The translations under genes were made by a program, and so were the position numbers. Shown here in pieces: positions 54,534 through 63,944 of a DNA stretch of 64,000 nt; the stretch's first letter is position 1; every line of letters begins with the position of its first letter. Origin of the DNA: Flavobacterium sp. A45 (GTDB lineage: Bacteria; Bacteroidota; Bacteroidia; Flavobacteriales; Flavobacteriaceae); assembly GCF_002001005.1 (NCBI RefSeq), contig NZ_MUNX01000063.1, positions 1 to 64,000 of the forward strand, in the 5' to 3' direction. Below the pieces are notes generated by a model that saw only the letters and a program-made list of their open reading frames with translations, was not told the DNA's origin and did not search any database.

Positions 54534-55220
54534 TTATTCCTTTAGCAAAGCTTGAATATCTTGCTGAATATCTCTTATTCCTTTTTTCTCCAAACCGTCA
54601 TAATACAAAATCGGATTACCATATTCATCTTTTCTGCATCGGATGTTTCCGTTTTTATCAATCAAAGCAAAAAGCCCTGAATGCTCAAAACCTCCAGCAA
54701 CCTTATTGTTTTCTCCAACATAAATATTGAAACCTTTATTGGATAAACTATAGATATACTCTTTATCCCCTGTAAGGAAATTCCAATTAGACGATTTTAC
54801 TCCCAACACTTTGGCATGCTCTTTTAAAACAGCTGGCGTATCATGGGCAGGATCGATTGTTATTGAAACAATTCCAAAATTTGGATTTCCAAAAAAAGCA
54901 TTTTGAAGTGTCAACATATTGGCATTCATTTTAGGACAAATAGAAGGACAAGTCGCGAAGAAAAACTCCAAAACATATACTTTACCTTTGTAGAAATCAT
55001 TAGAGATTTTCACATTGTCCTGATTTGTTAGTTCAAATTTTGGAGCAGGTCCAATTTTAACTAATTTATCATTCTCTTCAACAGAACCGCTTACCTTATC
55101 CAAACGATCTCCTTGAATCACACTGTCATTCTGCATTCTATCAACAATTTTAGGAACAGCATATATTCCAAAAACAAGTATCACAAAAGAAATTCCTATA
55201 TATGATTTATTTTTAAGCAT
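54534..55220 (-). CDS. SCO family copper chaperone/thiol reductase
   Basis: Membrane-anchored thioredoxin-fold protein of 228 aa that helps load the CuA site of cytochrome oxidase subunit II. The copper ligands are all present: C91 and C95 in FFATCPSICPKMN, and H180 in GGFEHSGLFALID. One N-terminal membrane helix anchors it. It lies two bases after a related but cysteine-free gene. Confidence 0.92.
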   Translation of the reverse strand: MLKNKSYIGISFVILVFGIYAVPKIVDRMQNDSVIQGDRLDKVSGSVEENDKLVKIGPAPKFELTNQDNVKISNDFYKGKVYVLEFFFATCPSICPKMNANMLTLQNAFFGNPNFGIVSITIDPAHDTPAVLKEHAKVLGVKSSNWNFLTGDKEYIYSLSNKGFNIYVGENNKVAGGFEHSGLFALIDKNGNIRCRKDEYGNPILYYDGLEKKGIRDIQQDIQALLKE

Positions 55221-55222
55221 TT

Positions 55223-55864
55223 TTATAATCGTTTTGTTGCGTTATGATTCTTTTTTAGAGCGGCACGGTATTCATAAAGTATAATCTTGAAATCATCCAA
55301 CATCTCATTGCTTAATTCTGCCGGATGAAAAGTATTATAACCTTCTTTATAGTCTTTCCTTTCTTTTCGTCCCCTCAAGTTTCTTTCTTTGTCAACTATA
55401 TAAACATTAGGAGTACCAAAATCAGGATTCAATTTCCCTTTTAATTGTAGCTGACCAAAATACGTCATAATTTCTTCTGGATTTGCGAATACAAAATGCC
55501 ATTGGCTTACATCGGTAAATGCACCTAAAGCATCAACAACAGATTTAACATCATTTTCGGTCCCCAAGGGAGCAACAACAACAAACTGTAAATCTTTGAA
55601 ATCATGATAGCGCTGATAAATTTTTTGATTTAAGTTGAAATAATTTCCTCTATTTTTAAGAATCTCAGTACCCGAAAAACCAAGTATAGTAATTTTATTG
55701 TCCAAACTTACTTTTTCACCATTTAAGGATTTCCATTCTCCAAGATCAGAAATCTTTGGAGTTATAACCGGTAGCTTTGTAAAGCTATTAACCCCGGATG
55801 CAAAAAACAAATAAGCAACAATAGGCAATATAAATAATACAAAAAGAACAATATTTTTTTTCAT
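55223..55864 (-). CDS. Cysteine-free SCO/thioredoxin-fold protein
   Basis: Membrane-anchored protein of 213 aa. After one N-terminal helix the sequence follows a thioredoxin-like plan: KITILGFSGTEILKNRGNYF, DLQFVVVAPLGTENDV, WHFVFANPEEIMTYF, TPNVYIVDKERNLRGR. No cysteine occurs anywhere in the protein, and GTEILK stands where SCO has CPxxC. It cannot bind copper or do thiol exchange in the SCO manner. It is probably a structural or regulatory paralogue of the next gene. The assignment to this fold is by pattern and moderately sure. Confidence 0.7.
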   Translation of the reverse strand: MKKNIVLFVLFILPIVAYLFFASGVNSFTKLPVITPKISDLGEWKSLNGEKVSLDNKITILGFSGTEILKNRGNYFNLNQKIYQRYHDFKDLQFVVVAPLGTENDVKSVVDALGAFTDVSQWHFVFANPEEIMTYFGQLQLKGKLNPDFGTPNVYIVDKERNLRGRKERKDYKEGYNTFHPAELSNEMLDDFKIILYEYRAALKKNHNATKRL

Positions 55865-55892
55865 TAGAACTTTATAAAATTTAGTGTATTAA

Positions 55893-55929
55893 AATAAAAA
55901 AAGGCATCCGTCTAGACGGATACCTTTTT
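55893..55929 (-). terminator. Hairpin after the oxidase subunit IV gene
   Basis: Arms aaaggcatccgtct (55900-55913) and agacggatacctt (55914-55926) form a near-perfect palindrome with a single mismatch. A T run follows on the minus strand. It may attenuate expression of the four downstream assembly genes. Confidence 0.75.
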
Positions 55930-55947
55930 CATTGAATTAATATCTTG

Positions 55948-56298
55948 TTAAAAATTCCATTTAATCGTAGAATTTTTAAAAACCTCAAATACATAGTCTC
56001 CCTCTGTCAATAAAATAAAAAGCAAATAACAAACTAAGAATATTAAAGGATAAACAACAGCATTACGCAATACTCTTTTTTCTCCTTCCATGTGCATAAA
56101 TGCCCATACAATGTAATATGCTTTAACTATTGTTAGTATAATAAACAACCAGTTTAACAAACTCATAGTTAAAAAAGTATTCATCGCTAAGGCATCAGGT
56201 TTTACGATACCGAAAGCAACTTCAACAGTTGTGATTAAAGATAATAGACCAAAAACAGTCCAAATTCTTTTTGTATTAGAAACATGTTCGTGTGACAT
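55948..56298 (-). CDS. Cytochrome c oxidase subunit IV family protein
   Basis: Protein of 116 aa with three hydrophobic segments and the motif VKAYYIVWAFMHMEGEKRVLRNAVV, typical of the small CyoD/COX4-like subunit. Follows the second cox3 gene by 16 bases. Stabilises the heme-copper oxidase. Confidence 0.88.
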   Translation of the reverse strand: MSHEHVSNTKRIWTVFGLLSLITTVEVAFGIVKPDALAMNTFLTMSLLNWLFIILTIVKAYYIVWAFMHMEGEKRVLRNAVVYPLIFLVCYLLFILLTEGDYVFEVFKNSTIKWNF

Positions 56299-56314
56299 AA
56301 TGATAAATCTAAAA

Positions 56315-57289
56315 TTAAACTAAATAGAAGAATGTGAAAACAAATACCCAAACTAAATCAACAAAGTGCCAGTATAACCCCACTTTTTCAACCATTTCGT
56401 AACTACCCCTTTTCTCATAAGTCCCCAAAAGAACATTAAAAAAGATAATAATATTGATTACTATACCTGAAAAAACGTGAAACCCGTGAAATCCTGTGAT
56501 AAAGAAAAAGAAATCAGCAAAAAGCTTACTTCCGTATTCATTATGAGTCAGATTAGCTCCTTCTATAACTATCTTGGCTTGATCTAAACGCACAAGAGAT
56601 TCTTCTCTAGAAAGTACAATTTTCTCTTTGTCTTTATTTAAAGTTTCAATTCTCACTAAAACATCTGGATGTGCTTTGAATCCAGCTTGAACTTCAGCCA
56701 CTGTGTAAGTAGGAATAGCAGATTCACTCATGAACCATTTTGCTTTATCTCTTGACAATTGCTCTCTTTCTACAGGCAATTTTGCAGCAAAATCTGCCAA
56801 GGCAACACGATGACCTTCTTTGTCAACAAACTGAAGTAAACTACCACCAGTTGTTTCAACTGCACCATATTCTCCTTTGATAAAGTTTTTCCATTCCCAA
56901 GCTTGAGAACCAACGAAGATCAAACCTCCAATGATTGTTAGAAACATATAAAGGGCTACTTTATCCTTTTTCATTTGATGCCCTGCATCAACAGCCAAAA
57001 CCATTGTTACAGATGAGAAAATCAAAATAAAAGTCATTAATGCCACATAATACATTGGAGCAGATACTCCATGTAAAAACGGAAAGTGTGTAAACACCTC
57101 ATCGGCTAATGGCCATGTTTCAATAAATTTAAATCTAGAAAACCCGTAAGCTGCTAAAAATCCAGAGAACGTTAAGGCATCTGATACGATAAAAAACCAC
57201 ATCATCAATTTACCATAACTTGCTCCCATTGGCTCATTGCCGCCTCCCCAAGTTTTTTCACTATTTGCAGTAGTAACTGTCGCTTCCAT
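56315..57289 (-). CDS. Cytochrome c oxidase subunit III with large insertion
   Basis: Membrane protein of 324 aa. Subunit III motifs are at both ends: GKLMMWFFIVSDALTFSGFL, GSQAWEWKNF, FFFITGFHGFHVFSGI and YWHFVDLVWVFVFTFFYLV. Between about residues 140 and 255 a hydrophilic block of roughly 115 residues, rich in Lys, Glu and Asp, interrupts the usual short loop. Similar long forms occur in Bacteroidota. The block probably lies outside the membrane; its role is unknown. It follows the other cox3 paralogue. Confidence 0.9.
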   Translation of the reverse strand: MEATVTTANSEKTWGGGNEPMGASYGKLMMWFFIVSDALTFSGFLAAYGFSRFKFIETWPLADEVFTHFPFLHGVSAPMYYVALMTFILIFSSVTMVLAVDAGHQMKKDKVALYMFLTIIGGLIFVGSQAWEWKNFIKGEYGAVETTGGSLLQFVDKEGHRVALADFAAKLPVEREQLSRDKAKWFMSESAIPTYTVAEVQAGFKAHPDVLVRIETLNKDKEKIVLSREESLVRLDQAKIVIEGANLTHNEYGSKLFADFFFFITGFHGFHVFSGIVINIIIFFNVLLGTYEKRGSYEMVEKVGLYWHFVDLVWVFVFTFFYLV

Positions 57290-57331
57290 AAAAGTTATTC
57301 GTTAAAAAGTTTCCAAATTTACGTTTTTTTC

Positions 57332-57919
57332 TTATTTAAAGAAATATAAAAATAAAAATAAATAAACCCATAAGAAGTCCAAAAAGTGCCAATACATTGC
57401 ACCTAGTTCTATTCCAAGAGTTTGAGTTGAATTATATTTTTGTTTAAAATGATTATAAATAATAATTAATAATGATATCATACCTCCAGCAAGGTGCAAT
57501 AAATGAACCAGTACCACAATATATAAAAATGTTGTTGTGATAGAGCTGGCACTTCCAGTAAAATAATATCCATTCTCCACTATTTGTCCAAAGCCAACAA
57601 ACTGCAATACTACAAATCCAATCCCCAAAGCCAATGTTGCCAAAAGCAAAGAAGTTGTCTTGCTTTGATTGTCTTTTTGAATTGCTTTTTTTGCCAAATG
57701 AAAAGTTACACTACATCCCAAAATAGCAATAGTGCTATAATAAAAAGCAGATGGTAATTCAAAATTCTTCAACCAATCTGCTCTTGATTGACTCACTACA
57801 TAAGCACTTGTTAGACCTGCAAACATCATTGTCATGCTCACCATAGCAAACAATAAAATCAATTTATAAGATCTTGCCGTTCTCAATTTATGATCTTCGG
57901 CTGTCATTGTCATTTCCAT
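57332..57919 (-). CDS. Cytochrome c oxidase subunit III (short paralogue)
   Basis: Membrane protein of 195 aa with five hydrophobic segments, GMISLLIIIYNHFKQ and the ending MYWHFLDFLWVYLFLFLYFF of subunit III. The length is that of the compact CoxO/CyoC-type. It begins two bases after cyoE and lies ahead of a longer paralogue, a tandem arrangement seen in flavobacterial caa3/cbb-type clusters. The subunit I and II genes are not in the window. Confidence 0.9.
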   Translation of the reverse strand: MEMTMTAEDHKLRTARSYKLILLFAMVSMTMMFAGLTSAYVVSQSRADWLKNFELPSAFYYSTIAILGCSVTFHLAKKAIQKDNQSKTTSLLLATLALGIGFVVLQFVGFGQIVENGYYFTGSASSITTTFLYIVVLVHLLHLAGGMISLLIIIYNHFKQKYNSTQTLGIELGAMYWHFLDFLWVYLFLFLYFFK

Positions 57920-57921
57920 AA

Positions 57922-58824
57922 TTATCTCAAAAATTTATCCAAAATATACACTAATTGTAATAACGTTATATAAGAAACACTTACAAGCATTAATGCTCTT
58001 GCCGCTTTTGCTGTTTTTAATTGATACAAACGAACCGCATAAAACAACATCCAAAGTCCAAGACACAACACTAAAATCGATGCAACCGGCGTAATAAACA
58101 AACGTCCAGTATACCCTAATGCAGGCAAAAGTGACGCAATGATTAACCAGATGGTATACAATATAATTTGCAAAGAAGTCCCTTTATCCTTTTTGCCCGT
58201 AGGCAACATAAAAAAACCAGCTTTCTCATAATCTTCATACAAAAACCAACCAATAGCCCAAAAATGAGGGAATTGCCAAAAAAACTGAATCAAGAACAAA
58301 GTTCCAGCTTCAATCCCAAATTCACCCGTTGCAGCAACCCACCCTAACATAAAAGGAATAGCTCCCGGAAATGCACCCACAAAAACAGACAATGAAGTTA
58401 CAGTCTTTAGCGGCGTATAAATACTCGTATATAAGAAAATTGAGATTGCGCCAAACATGGCCGTTTTTGGATTTATTGTATAAAGCAAAACCAACCCCAA
58501 AACAGTAAGCAAACTCGCCACTATTAAAGCTAAACGAGGAGACATTCTTCCAGAGGCAACAGGACGATTCTTGGTTCGATCCATCAATGCGTCCAAATCT
58601 TTTTCTATTACCTGATTGTAAGCATTGGAAGCACCAACCATGCAATATCCTCCAACCGCCAGTTTTAACAGAACCAACCAACTAAAAGAGTATGTAGAAT
58701 CAAAACCTAGTACATATCCCGCAATTGAAGAAAAAACAACACTAATTGCCAAACCGGCTTTAGTAATTGCTTTAAAATCAAGATAAATAGATTTAATCGA
58801 AGTGGGATTTGATGTTGTACTCAA
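57922..58824 (-). CDS. cyoE: Heme O synthase (protoheme IX farnesyltransferase)
   Basis: Integral membrane prenyltransferase of about 300 aa that adds a farnesyl tail to heme B. The Asp-rich motif is read as NAYNQVIEKDLDALMDRTKNR with PVASGRMS after it; eight or nine membrane helices follow. Start uncertain: no ATG exists near the N-terminus. The longest reading starts with TTG at 58863 but overlaps the predicted promoter, so I favour the TTG at 58824. First gene of the oxidase assembly operon. Confidence 0.9.
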   Translation of the reverse strand: MSTTSNPTSIKSIYLDFKAITKAGLAISVVFSSIAGYVLGFDSTYSFSWLVLLKLAVGGYCMVGASNAYNQVIEKDLDALMDRTKNRPVASGRMSPRLALIVASLLTVLGLVLLYTINPKTAMFGAISIFLYTSIYTPLKTVTSLSVFVGAFPGAIPFMLGWVAATGEFGIEAGTLFLIQFFWQFPHFWAIGWFLYEDYEKAGFFMLPTGKKDKGTSLQIILYTIWLIIASLLPALGYTGRLFITPVASILVLCLGLWMLFYAVRLYQLKTAKAARALMLVSVSYITLLQLVYILDKFLR

Positions 58825-58860
58825 TGCAGATAAAATTGGAATATTTTTTGAAAACTGGTG

Positions 58861-58868
58861 CAAATATA
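58861..58868 (-). promoter_or_regulatory. Candidate -7 element TATATTTG for the oxidase operon
   Basis: TAnnTTTG match on the minus strand, overlapping the longest possible cyoE start codon. It supports a start further in at 58824. Confidence 0.5.
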
Positions 58869-59031
58869 CAAATTAGATTCAAAAATGGTCAATCTAAATT
58901 GAAATTGAAAAATTAGTTATTTCATTAGTCGGTTTTTACTGTTTAAAAGACCTTGATGAAAAACAGTATTTCAAAACAGACTTACTATAAAACCATAACC
59001 TATTTGATCAAGCCACATCAAATCAAAACTA

Positions 59032-60117
59032 CTATTTCGTTTTTAGTTCATAAATAGCATTTACCATACCATTCCTAGTAGCATCCAAACCTAGTTCCCA
59101 AAACATAATACCGCCTAATTTCTTTTTTATTACATACAAAGTTTTAGCTTTAACAGAGGCAATATCATCACTTGTTGCAAACATTTTTTCTTTCTGATTA
59201 TACCAATAAGGAGCATTTGCTTTTTTATCCCAAAAATATTTCCACCCTTTTTCCTCGGTCAATGTGTTTTTAAAATCTTTAAAACTCACACCTCCTGTAT
59301 GTACACCAGACTGATACAATCCATTATTTACGTTCTCAACATTTTTCCATGTTCTGGTATAAAACGCCGAACCAATAACCAATTTATGAGATGGGATTCC
59401 TAATTTCAATAAATACTCAACTGCCTTATCCGTAGATTCCTCCTCTTTATTAGTGCTAAAAAGTGGTGTGTGATGCCCTGTAACTTTCGAATATCCATTT
59501 ACCAAATCATAACTCATAATATTTACACGATCCAAAAGAGGCATTATCTGCTCCCACTCCACCGACTCGTCCAAAAATTTCTTAAATCCACCTGCAGCAA
59601 AACTCAATTCGTTCGAGTTCCCCAATTCATCTCTCAAAACTTTTACTAATTCTGTGAAATTTTTCTTGTCTGCCTGTTGGTATAAATGCCCCGGATGACC
59701 TTCAATAGTCGGATACTCCCAATCCAAATCCAGCCCATCTGTTTTAAAATAATCATTAACTTCTTTTACAGATTTAGCAAAAACAGCTCTTCCTGATGCT
59801 GTTGAAAAAGCTGCTGAGCAGTTTTCGCAACCGCCCCAACCCCCTAAAGACAACATTATTTTGAGCTGTGGATGTTTGGATTTCAACGAAACCAAATGTT
59901 TAATTGCAATAGAATCTTTGGCATTATCTACATTTAATTTTCCGTCTTTAAGATGACAAAAACTATAAATTATATGAGTTAATTTTTCAACCTCAAAATC
60001 ATTTATCTGTTTGTCATCACCCGTATAATAAGCCAAAACTGAGAAGCTTTTATTATTTTGAGCTTGTAAACTTAGACATGCTATCACCAAAAGAAAAGTC
60101 ATTATATATTTTCTCAT
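59032..60117 (-). CDS. Secreted glycoside hydrolase family 18 protein
   Basis: Chitinase-like enzyme of 361 aa. A signal peptide (residues 1-20, ending LQAQ) is followed by a TIM barrel. The GH18 catalytic motif DxxDxDxE is intact as DGLDLDWEYP (D127, D130, D132, E134), and SLGGWGG is the second conserved motif. No chitin-binding module and no T9SS sorting domain are visible, so it is probably periplasmic or lipid-free secreted by another route. Substrate likely a beta-1,4-GlcNAc polymer, by family. Confidence 0.92.
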   Translation of the reverse strand: MRKYIMTFLLVIACLSLQAQNNKSFSVLAYYTGDDKQINDFEVEKLTHIIYSFCHLKDGKLNVDNAKDSIAIKHLVSLKSKHPQLKIMLSLGGWGGCENCSAAFSTASGRAVFAKSVKEVNDYFKTDGLDLDWEYPTIEGHPGHLYQQADKKNFTELVKVLRDELGNSNELSFAAGGFKKFLDESVEWEQIMPLLDRVNIMSYDLVNGYSKVTGHHTPLFSTNKEEESTDKAVEYLLKLGIPSHKLVIGSAFYTRTWKNVENVNNGLYQSGVHTGGVSFKDFKNTLTEEKGWKYFWDKKANAPYWYNQKEKMFATSDDIASVKAKTLYVIKKKLGGIMFWELGLDATRNGMVNAIYELKTK

Positions 60118-60165
60118 CGTATTAATTTTAAATTAATTCTAAAAATTATTTTTTATATAAAATCA

Positions 60166-62280
60166 TTAATAATCTAAATACCAATTAAATACATCTGACC
60201 TAAAACCGACAGTAAACCAAGTTGTTTGTTCTTTAAATACAGTTGACGTATTTGTTGTAGGATCAAAATTTCGATATAAAAAATTACCGAAAAATTTCAA
60301 ATTAGTAGCTGGATTCACTAGATAGCCCACCTGAATTTCTGTAATGAAAAGACTTGTTTTATTTCCTTGTCCAACTTTCACATCTTTGTCATACGGCCTG
60401 TTTTCATCGTAGTCTTTATATATGTTTTGTCCATAGTTAAGTTTATTATCGGCTGTGTCAAAATCAAGACCTCGGGTTCCTAAAGTAAATTTAGCATTCG
60501 AATAAAAACGATCTTTATGATAATAACCTAACAAAACTAACTCCTGAAAATTCCCTCCCCATTGATGGCCCAAACTTTGGTTGTTATGTCCATAATTGGT
60601 AATCGGTTCACTATGTGAGTACACATAAGGTCGAACATGATTGAATTCCAATTGCAATAGCAAATTATCGACATGAAAAGCGTTGAAATATTTTGCTCCT
60701 ATTTGATAACCCAATTTATTTTTCCAACTGTTATCACCGGCAGCTATATCACTTGTAGAAAATTCATCGATAAGAAATTGACCATAAAGATTTACCTGAT
60801 TGTTCCATTTGTACTTATAACTCAATCCCAAAACCGCATTACCGCTTCTCGAAGAAGAAGAAAACTCAACTGCTCTATAAAACACTATTGGGTTTATAAA
60901 ATTCGCATCAAAACCTCGGCCATTAGTATTTGTCCAAATAACCGATTCAAAAAAACCTAAATTCAATTTATTTGAAACATTCCAACTCAAATAGTGGCTC
61001 ACCATATATTTGGATGCATAGGTTCTATCAACGGTAACTTCTGGTCGAACATCCTTTAGCCACATATAATTTACAGAATATTTGATTTTCCAAAAATTGG
61101 CATCAATCTTAAAAAAAGGATAGGGACTGGCCCCATCTCCCAAAAACAAGGAACGATAACCATCTCCGATAAAATTTTTCCCATATCCCAATTGCAAATC
61201 CAAAAATTTTGCAGCATTATAGGAAATATTGGCATCCGCCATAGGAAAGTCATAGGCGTCCGAATTATACGATTTTGCAATACCAATTCCTGGAATAATT
61301 GCAGGATTCCCGCCAGATGGCTTTATCGAATTGGCATAAGCATTATAGTAATCGGCAAAACGGCCTTGACTCTCATAAAAAGTGGTGGTGAAATTCAAAT
61401 GCTTACCAAGGCCTCCTTTAAAATTAAGTGCTCTTGTATTGACAAATGTATAATCTGACTTACTTGGATTGGAGATTCCTCCTTGAACATTAAACAAAAA
61501 ATTCAAAGCAAACCAATATCCTTCGCCTTTAATTTCGGCCAAATTTTCATTCCATACTTTACGACCCCACCAACCTGATTTATTTTTCATAAGGCCGGTA
61601 TTGACTTTCTGAAAATTATAATACTTTTCAACCTCGGCATAAGTATATGGTTTCGAAGCGGTATGATTATTACTTCCTACCTGGTTTATTTGACCATCAA
61701 ATTGGGCATAATAACTGTGCGAAAAAGGAATCGCCAGATGGCTTGAAAATTGAGGATTATCAAAACGTTTATAAACAATACTGTCCAACTCTGTCAAACC
61801 CTGATTTAAGTTGATGTTTTCTTTTTTTGCCAATGTTGAAGCCGCAATTTGCTCAGGAGACTGCAATGGAATATCAATACTTATATTAAACTTGGAATAG
61901 GTAGGATTTCCGGCATAAGTAGGCGGATCAATTTTAGGAAAACCAGTAAAAACCCTTTTGGTTTCAGCAATGAGCTCTTCATTATTGGAATTCACATACA
62001 GCACTTTAAACGTTCCCGTAACATCAACTTCAAAAAGCACTTTTACAAGTCCTTTGTAATTATTCTGCTGCAATTTTTCAGGAACTTTAAAATTATGATA
62101 TACGAATTGTTGCACTTCGTTATAGAAGCAATTTTTTAAATCTTCTCCCTGCAAATTTTGACAATTTGAAAAAACAGGAAAACGCTCATCGGAAGATTCC
62201 AACTGATTTGAAGTTGGAGTTTGTGCATTTCCGACTAATGCATTAAAAAGTAAAATAAAAAAAATAAAGTTTTTAATCAT
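60166..62280 (-). CDS. remB: RemB-like gliding motility outer-membrane protein
   Basis: Protein of 704 aa from the ATG at 62280, which gives a signal peptide ending VGNAQ. Residues about 60-145 read like a TonB C-terminal domain (GLVKVLFEVDVTGTFKVLYV and FNISIDIPL). The rest is a long barrel-like region with many aromatic strands. It resembles RemB of Flavobacterium johnsoniae, which is needed for normal gliding; I name it from memory of that family, so the symbol is moderately sure. Encoded directly after deoC, 17 bases apart. Confidence 0.65.
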   Translation of the reverse strand: MIKNFIFFILLFNALVGNAQTPTSNQLESSDERFPVFSNCQNLQGEDLKNCFYNEVQQFVYHNFKVPEKLQQNNYKGLVKVLFEVDVTGTFKVLYVNSNNEELIAETKRVFTGFPKIDPPTYAGNPTYSKFNISIDIPLQSPEQIAASTLAKKENINLNQGLTELDSIVYKRFDNPQFSSHLAIPFSHSYYAQFDGQINQVGSNNHTASKPYTYAEVEKYYNFQKVNTGLMKNKSGWWGRKVWNENLAEIKGEGYWFALNFLFNVQGGISNPSKSDYTFVNTRALNFKGGLGKHLNFTTTFYESQGRFADYYNAYANSIKPSGGNPAIIPGIGIAKSYNSDAYDFPMADANISYNAAKFLDLQLGYGKNFIGDGYRSLFLGDGASPYPFFKIDANFWKIKYSVNYMWLKDVRPEVTVDRTYASKYMVSHYLSWNVSNKLNLGFFESVIWTNTNGRGFDANFINPIVFYRAVEFSSSSRSGNAVLGLSYKYKWNNQVNLYGQFLIDEFSTSDIAAGDNSWKNKLGYQIGAKYFNAFHVDNLLLQLEFNHVRPYVYSHSEPITNYGHNNQSLGHQWGGNFQELVLLGYYHKDRFYSNAKFTLGTRGLDFDTADNKLNYGQNIYKDYDENRPYDKDVKVGQGNKTSLFITEIQVGYLVNPATNLKFFGNFLYRNFDPTTNTSTVFKEQTTWFTVGFRSDVFNWYLDY

Positions 62281-62297
62281 TTGAATTTTATATCTAA

Positions 62298-63041
62298 TCA
62301 ATACTGAGAAGAAGTCTCTTCCCCATTTGCAATCGCTTTAGCACCCGAAGTTCCAATGCGTTTTACACCGAGCTCAATCATTTGTAGTGCTTCGTTATAA
62401 GTTCTCACACCACCCGCCGCTTTAACAGGAAGCGGTGATGCATTTTCAAGCATAATTTTAACAGAAGAAACCGTTGCACCATTGGGCAAATTATTCTCTG
62501 TTTTATAAAAACCAGTTGATGATTTCACAAAGACAGAGCTAAATGCATCTTCCTCAAAATTTGAAATTATCACGTTTTTAATCAATGCTGATAATTGAGT
62601 AATTTGTAATTCATTGAGAGCAGCCACTTCAATAATCCATTTTACGGTTTTATTGTGGCTCAATCCTAATTGTGTTCCTTTTAGAATTTCTTCTTTTACC
62701 AAGTCAATATCACCTGCTTTGAACGCTTCATAATTACAGACAAAGTCCAAATCATCGGCACCGTTTTGAATACATTCAAGTGCTTCATCCAATTTTTTTC
62801 TCAAAGACGACTTCCCTTCCGGAAAGTCAATTACGGTTCCAACCAACACTTTCGATTGTGCTGCAACAATCATTTTCTTTGCCAAAGAAACTCTATTAGG
62901 GCGAATCATTATCAATTTAAAACCTTCGTCTATTGCCTCCTGAATAAAACCCTGAGCCACAGCTATATTTTCGTTTTCGCTCAAACTAGCTTGAACATCT
63001 GTTTTTAAATAAGTTGAATCCAAATAATTCCTAATGTTCAT
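62298..63041 (-). CDS. deoC: Deoxyribose-phosphate aldolase
   Basis: TIM-barrel aldolase of 247 aa that cleaves 2-deoxyribose 5-phosphate to acetaldehyde and glyceraldehyde 3-phosphate. The Schiff-base Lys is K173 in VFVKSSTGFY, and the second active-site Lys is in PVKAAGGVRTYNEA. Full length. Precedes the RemB-like gene on the same strand. Confidence 0.94.
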   Translation of the reverse strand: MNIRNYLDSTYLKTDVQASLSENENIAVAQGFIQEAIDEGFKLIMIRPNRVSLAKKMIVAAQSKVLVGTVIDFPEGKSSLRKKLDEALECIQNGADDLDFVCNYEAFKAGDIDLVKEEILKGTQLGLSHNKTVKWIIEVAALNELQITQLSALIKNVIISNFEEDAFSSVFVKSSTGFYKTENNLPNGATVSSVKIMLENASPLPVKAAGGVRTYNEALQMIELGVKRIGTSGAKAIANGEETSSQY

Positions 63042-63118
63042 CTTTAGAATTTAAGAAGTTAAACGCCGTAAAATTACGTTATTCGAACGATATCCCCTCA
63101 ATGGAATATCATACAAAA

Positions 63119-63141
63119 TAAAAAAACCCACCGAAGTGGGT
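63119..63141 (-). terminator. Terminator with UUCG-type tetraloop after the VanZ gene
   Basis: Arms acccac and gtgggt (63126-63141); read on the minus strand the loop is C-TTCG-G, followed by seven T residues. Lies directly after the stop codon. Confidence 0.9.
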
Positions 63142-63142
63142 A

Positions 63143-63535
63143 TTATTTTTTTAAAATTAAATTTAAAATATTGAATTTATTACAAATCACTATAACAAAA
63201 ACAGCCAATATCGTTCCAACTGAATTGGCTACAATGTCGAAAACATCTGCGTTTCTCGAAGTGGTTATTAAATTTTGCAATATTTCTATTATTATTCCAA
63301 AAACAAATGAAAACACAACCGAATACACCAAAGGTTTAACTATGCTATCTATTTGTAAATGTTTATTAAAAAACAAAAACCAAACAAAAGTAAACACTAA
63401 ATGAAAAAAAGTATGAATACATTTATCAAGGTTTGGAATGTTTATAACTGGAATTTCATTTGAATTAACTAAACAAAAATAACTCACAATCCCTGTCCAC
63501 AACAAAGCAACCAAAAACAAAAGATATTTAGGCAC
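63143..63535 (-). CDS. VanZ-like family membrane protein
   Basis: Membrane protein of 130 aa with four hydrophobic segments and the motif [19 protein letters not shown] typical of VanZ-like proteins. Starts with GTG inside the end of gcvH (eight-base overlap), which indicates coupled translation. Family function is poorly known; some members affect antibiotic tolerance. Confidence 0.83.
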   Translation of the reverse strand: MPKYLLFLVALLWTGIVSYFCLVNSNEIPVINIPNLDKCIHTFFHLVFTFVWFLFFNKHLQIDSIVKPLVYSVVFSFVFGIIIEILQNLITTSRNADVFDIVANSVGTILAVFVIVICNKFNILNLILKK

Positions 63536-63908
63536 CTATAAGTTCTTTATACGCTTCACTTGAAAGTAACTCCTCTACTTCTGACAGATTAGAAACTTTT
63601 ATTTTAATCATCCATCCAGCACCATAAGGATCCGCATTAACACTTTCTGGATTGCTTTCTAAAGCATCATTGAATGCAATAATTTCACCAGACAAAGGAA
63701 GAAACAAATCAGATACTGTTTTTACTGCTTCAACAGTTCCAAAAACCTCATCTTTATCCAAAGTTTGATCCAAAGTTTCTACTTCAACATAAACAATATC
63801 TCCTAATTCCTTTTGTGCAAAATGAGTGATTCCCACTGTAGCAACATCTCCTTCAAGACTAACCCATTCGTGATCTTTTGTGTACTTTAAATTTGCTGGT
63901 ATGCTCAT
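63528..63908 (-). CDS. gcvH: Glycine cleavage system H protein
   Basis: Lipoyl carrier of 126 aa that shuttles the aminomethyl group between the P, T and L proteins. The lipoylated Lys is K63 in [15 protein letters not shown]. Full length, with the YTKDHEW start. The genes for the other subunits are not in the window. First gene of a two-gene unit with vanZ. Confidence 0.95.
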   Translation of the reverse strand: MSIPANLKYTKDHEWVSLEGDVATVGITHFAQKELGDIVYVEVETLDQTLDKDEVFGTVEAVKTVSDLFLPLSGEIIAFNDALESNPESVNADPYGAGWMIKIKVSNLSEVEELLSSEAYKELIGA

Positions 63909-63944
63909 AAAATTATAATTGAAAATTAATACTTATTTTTTGTA

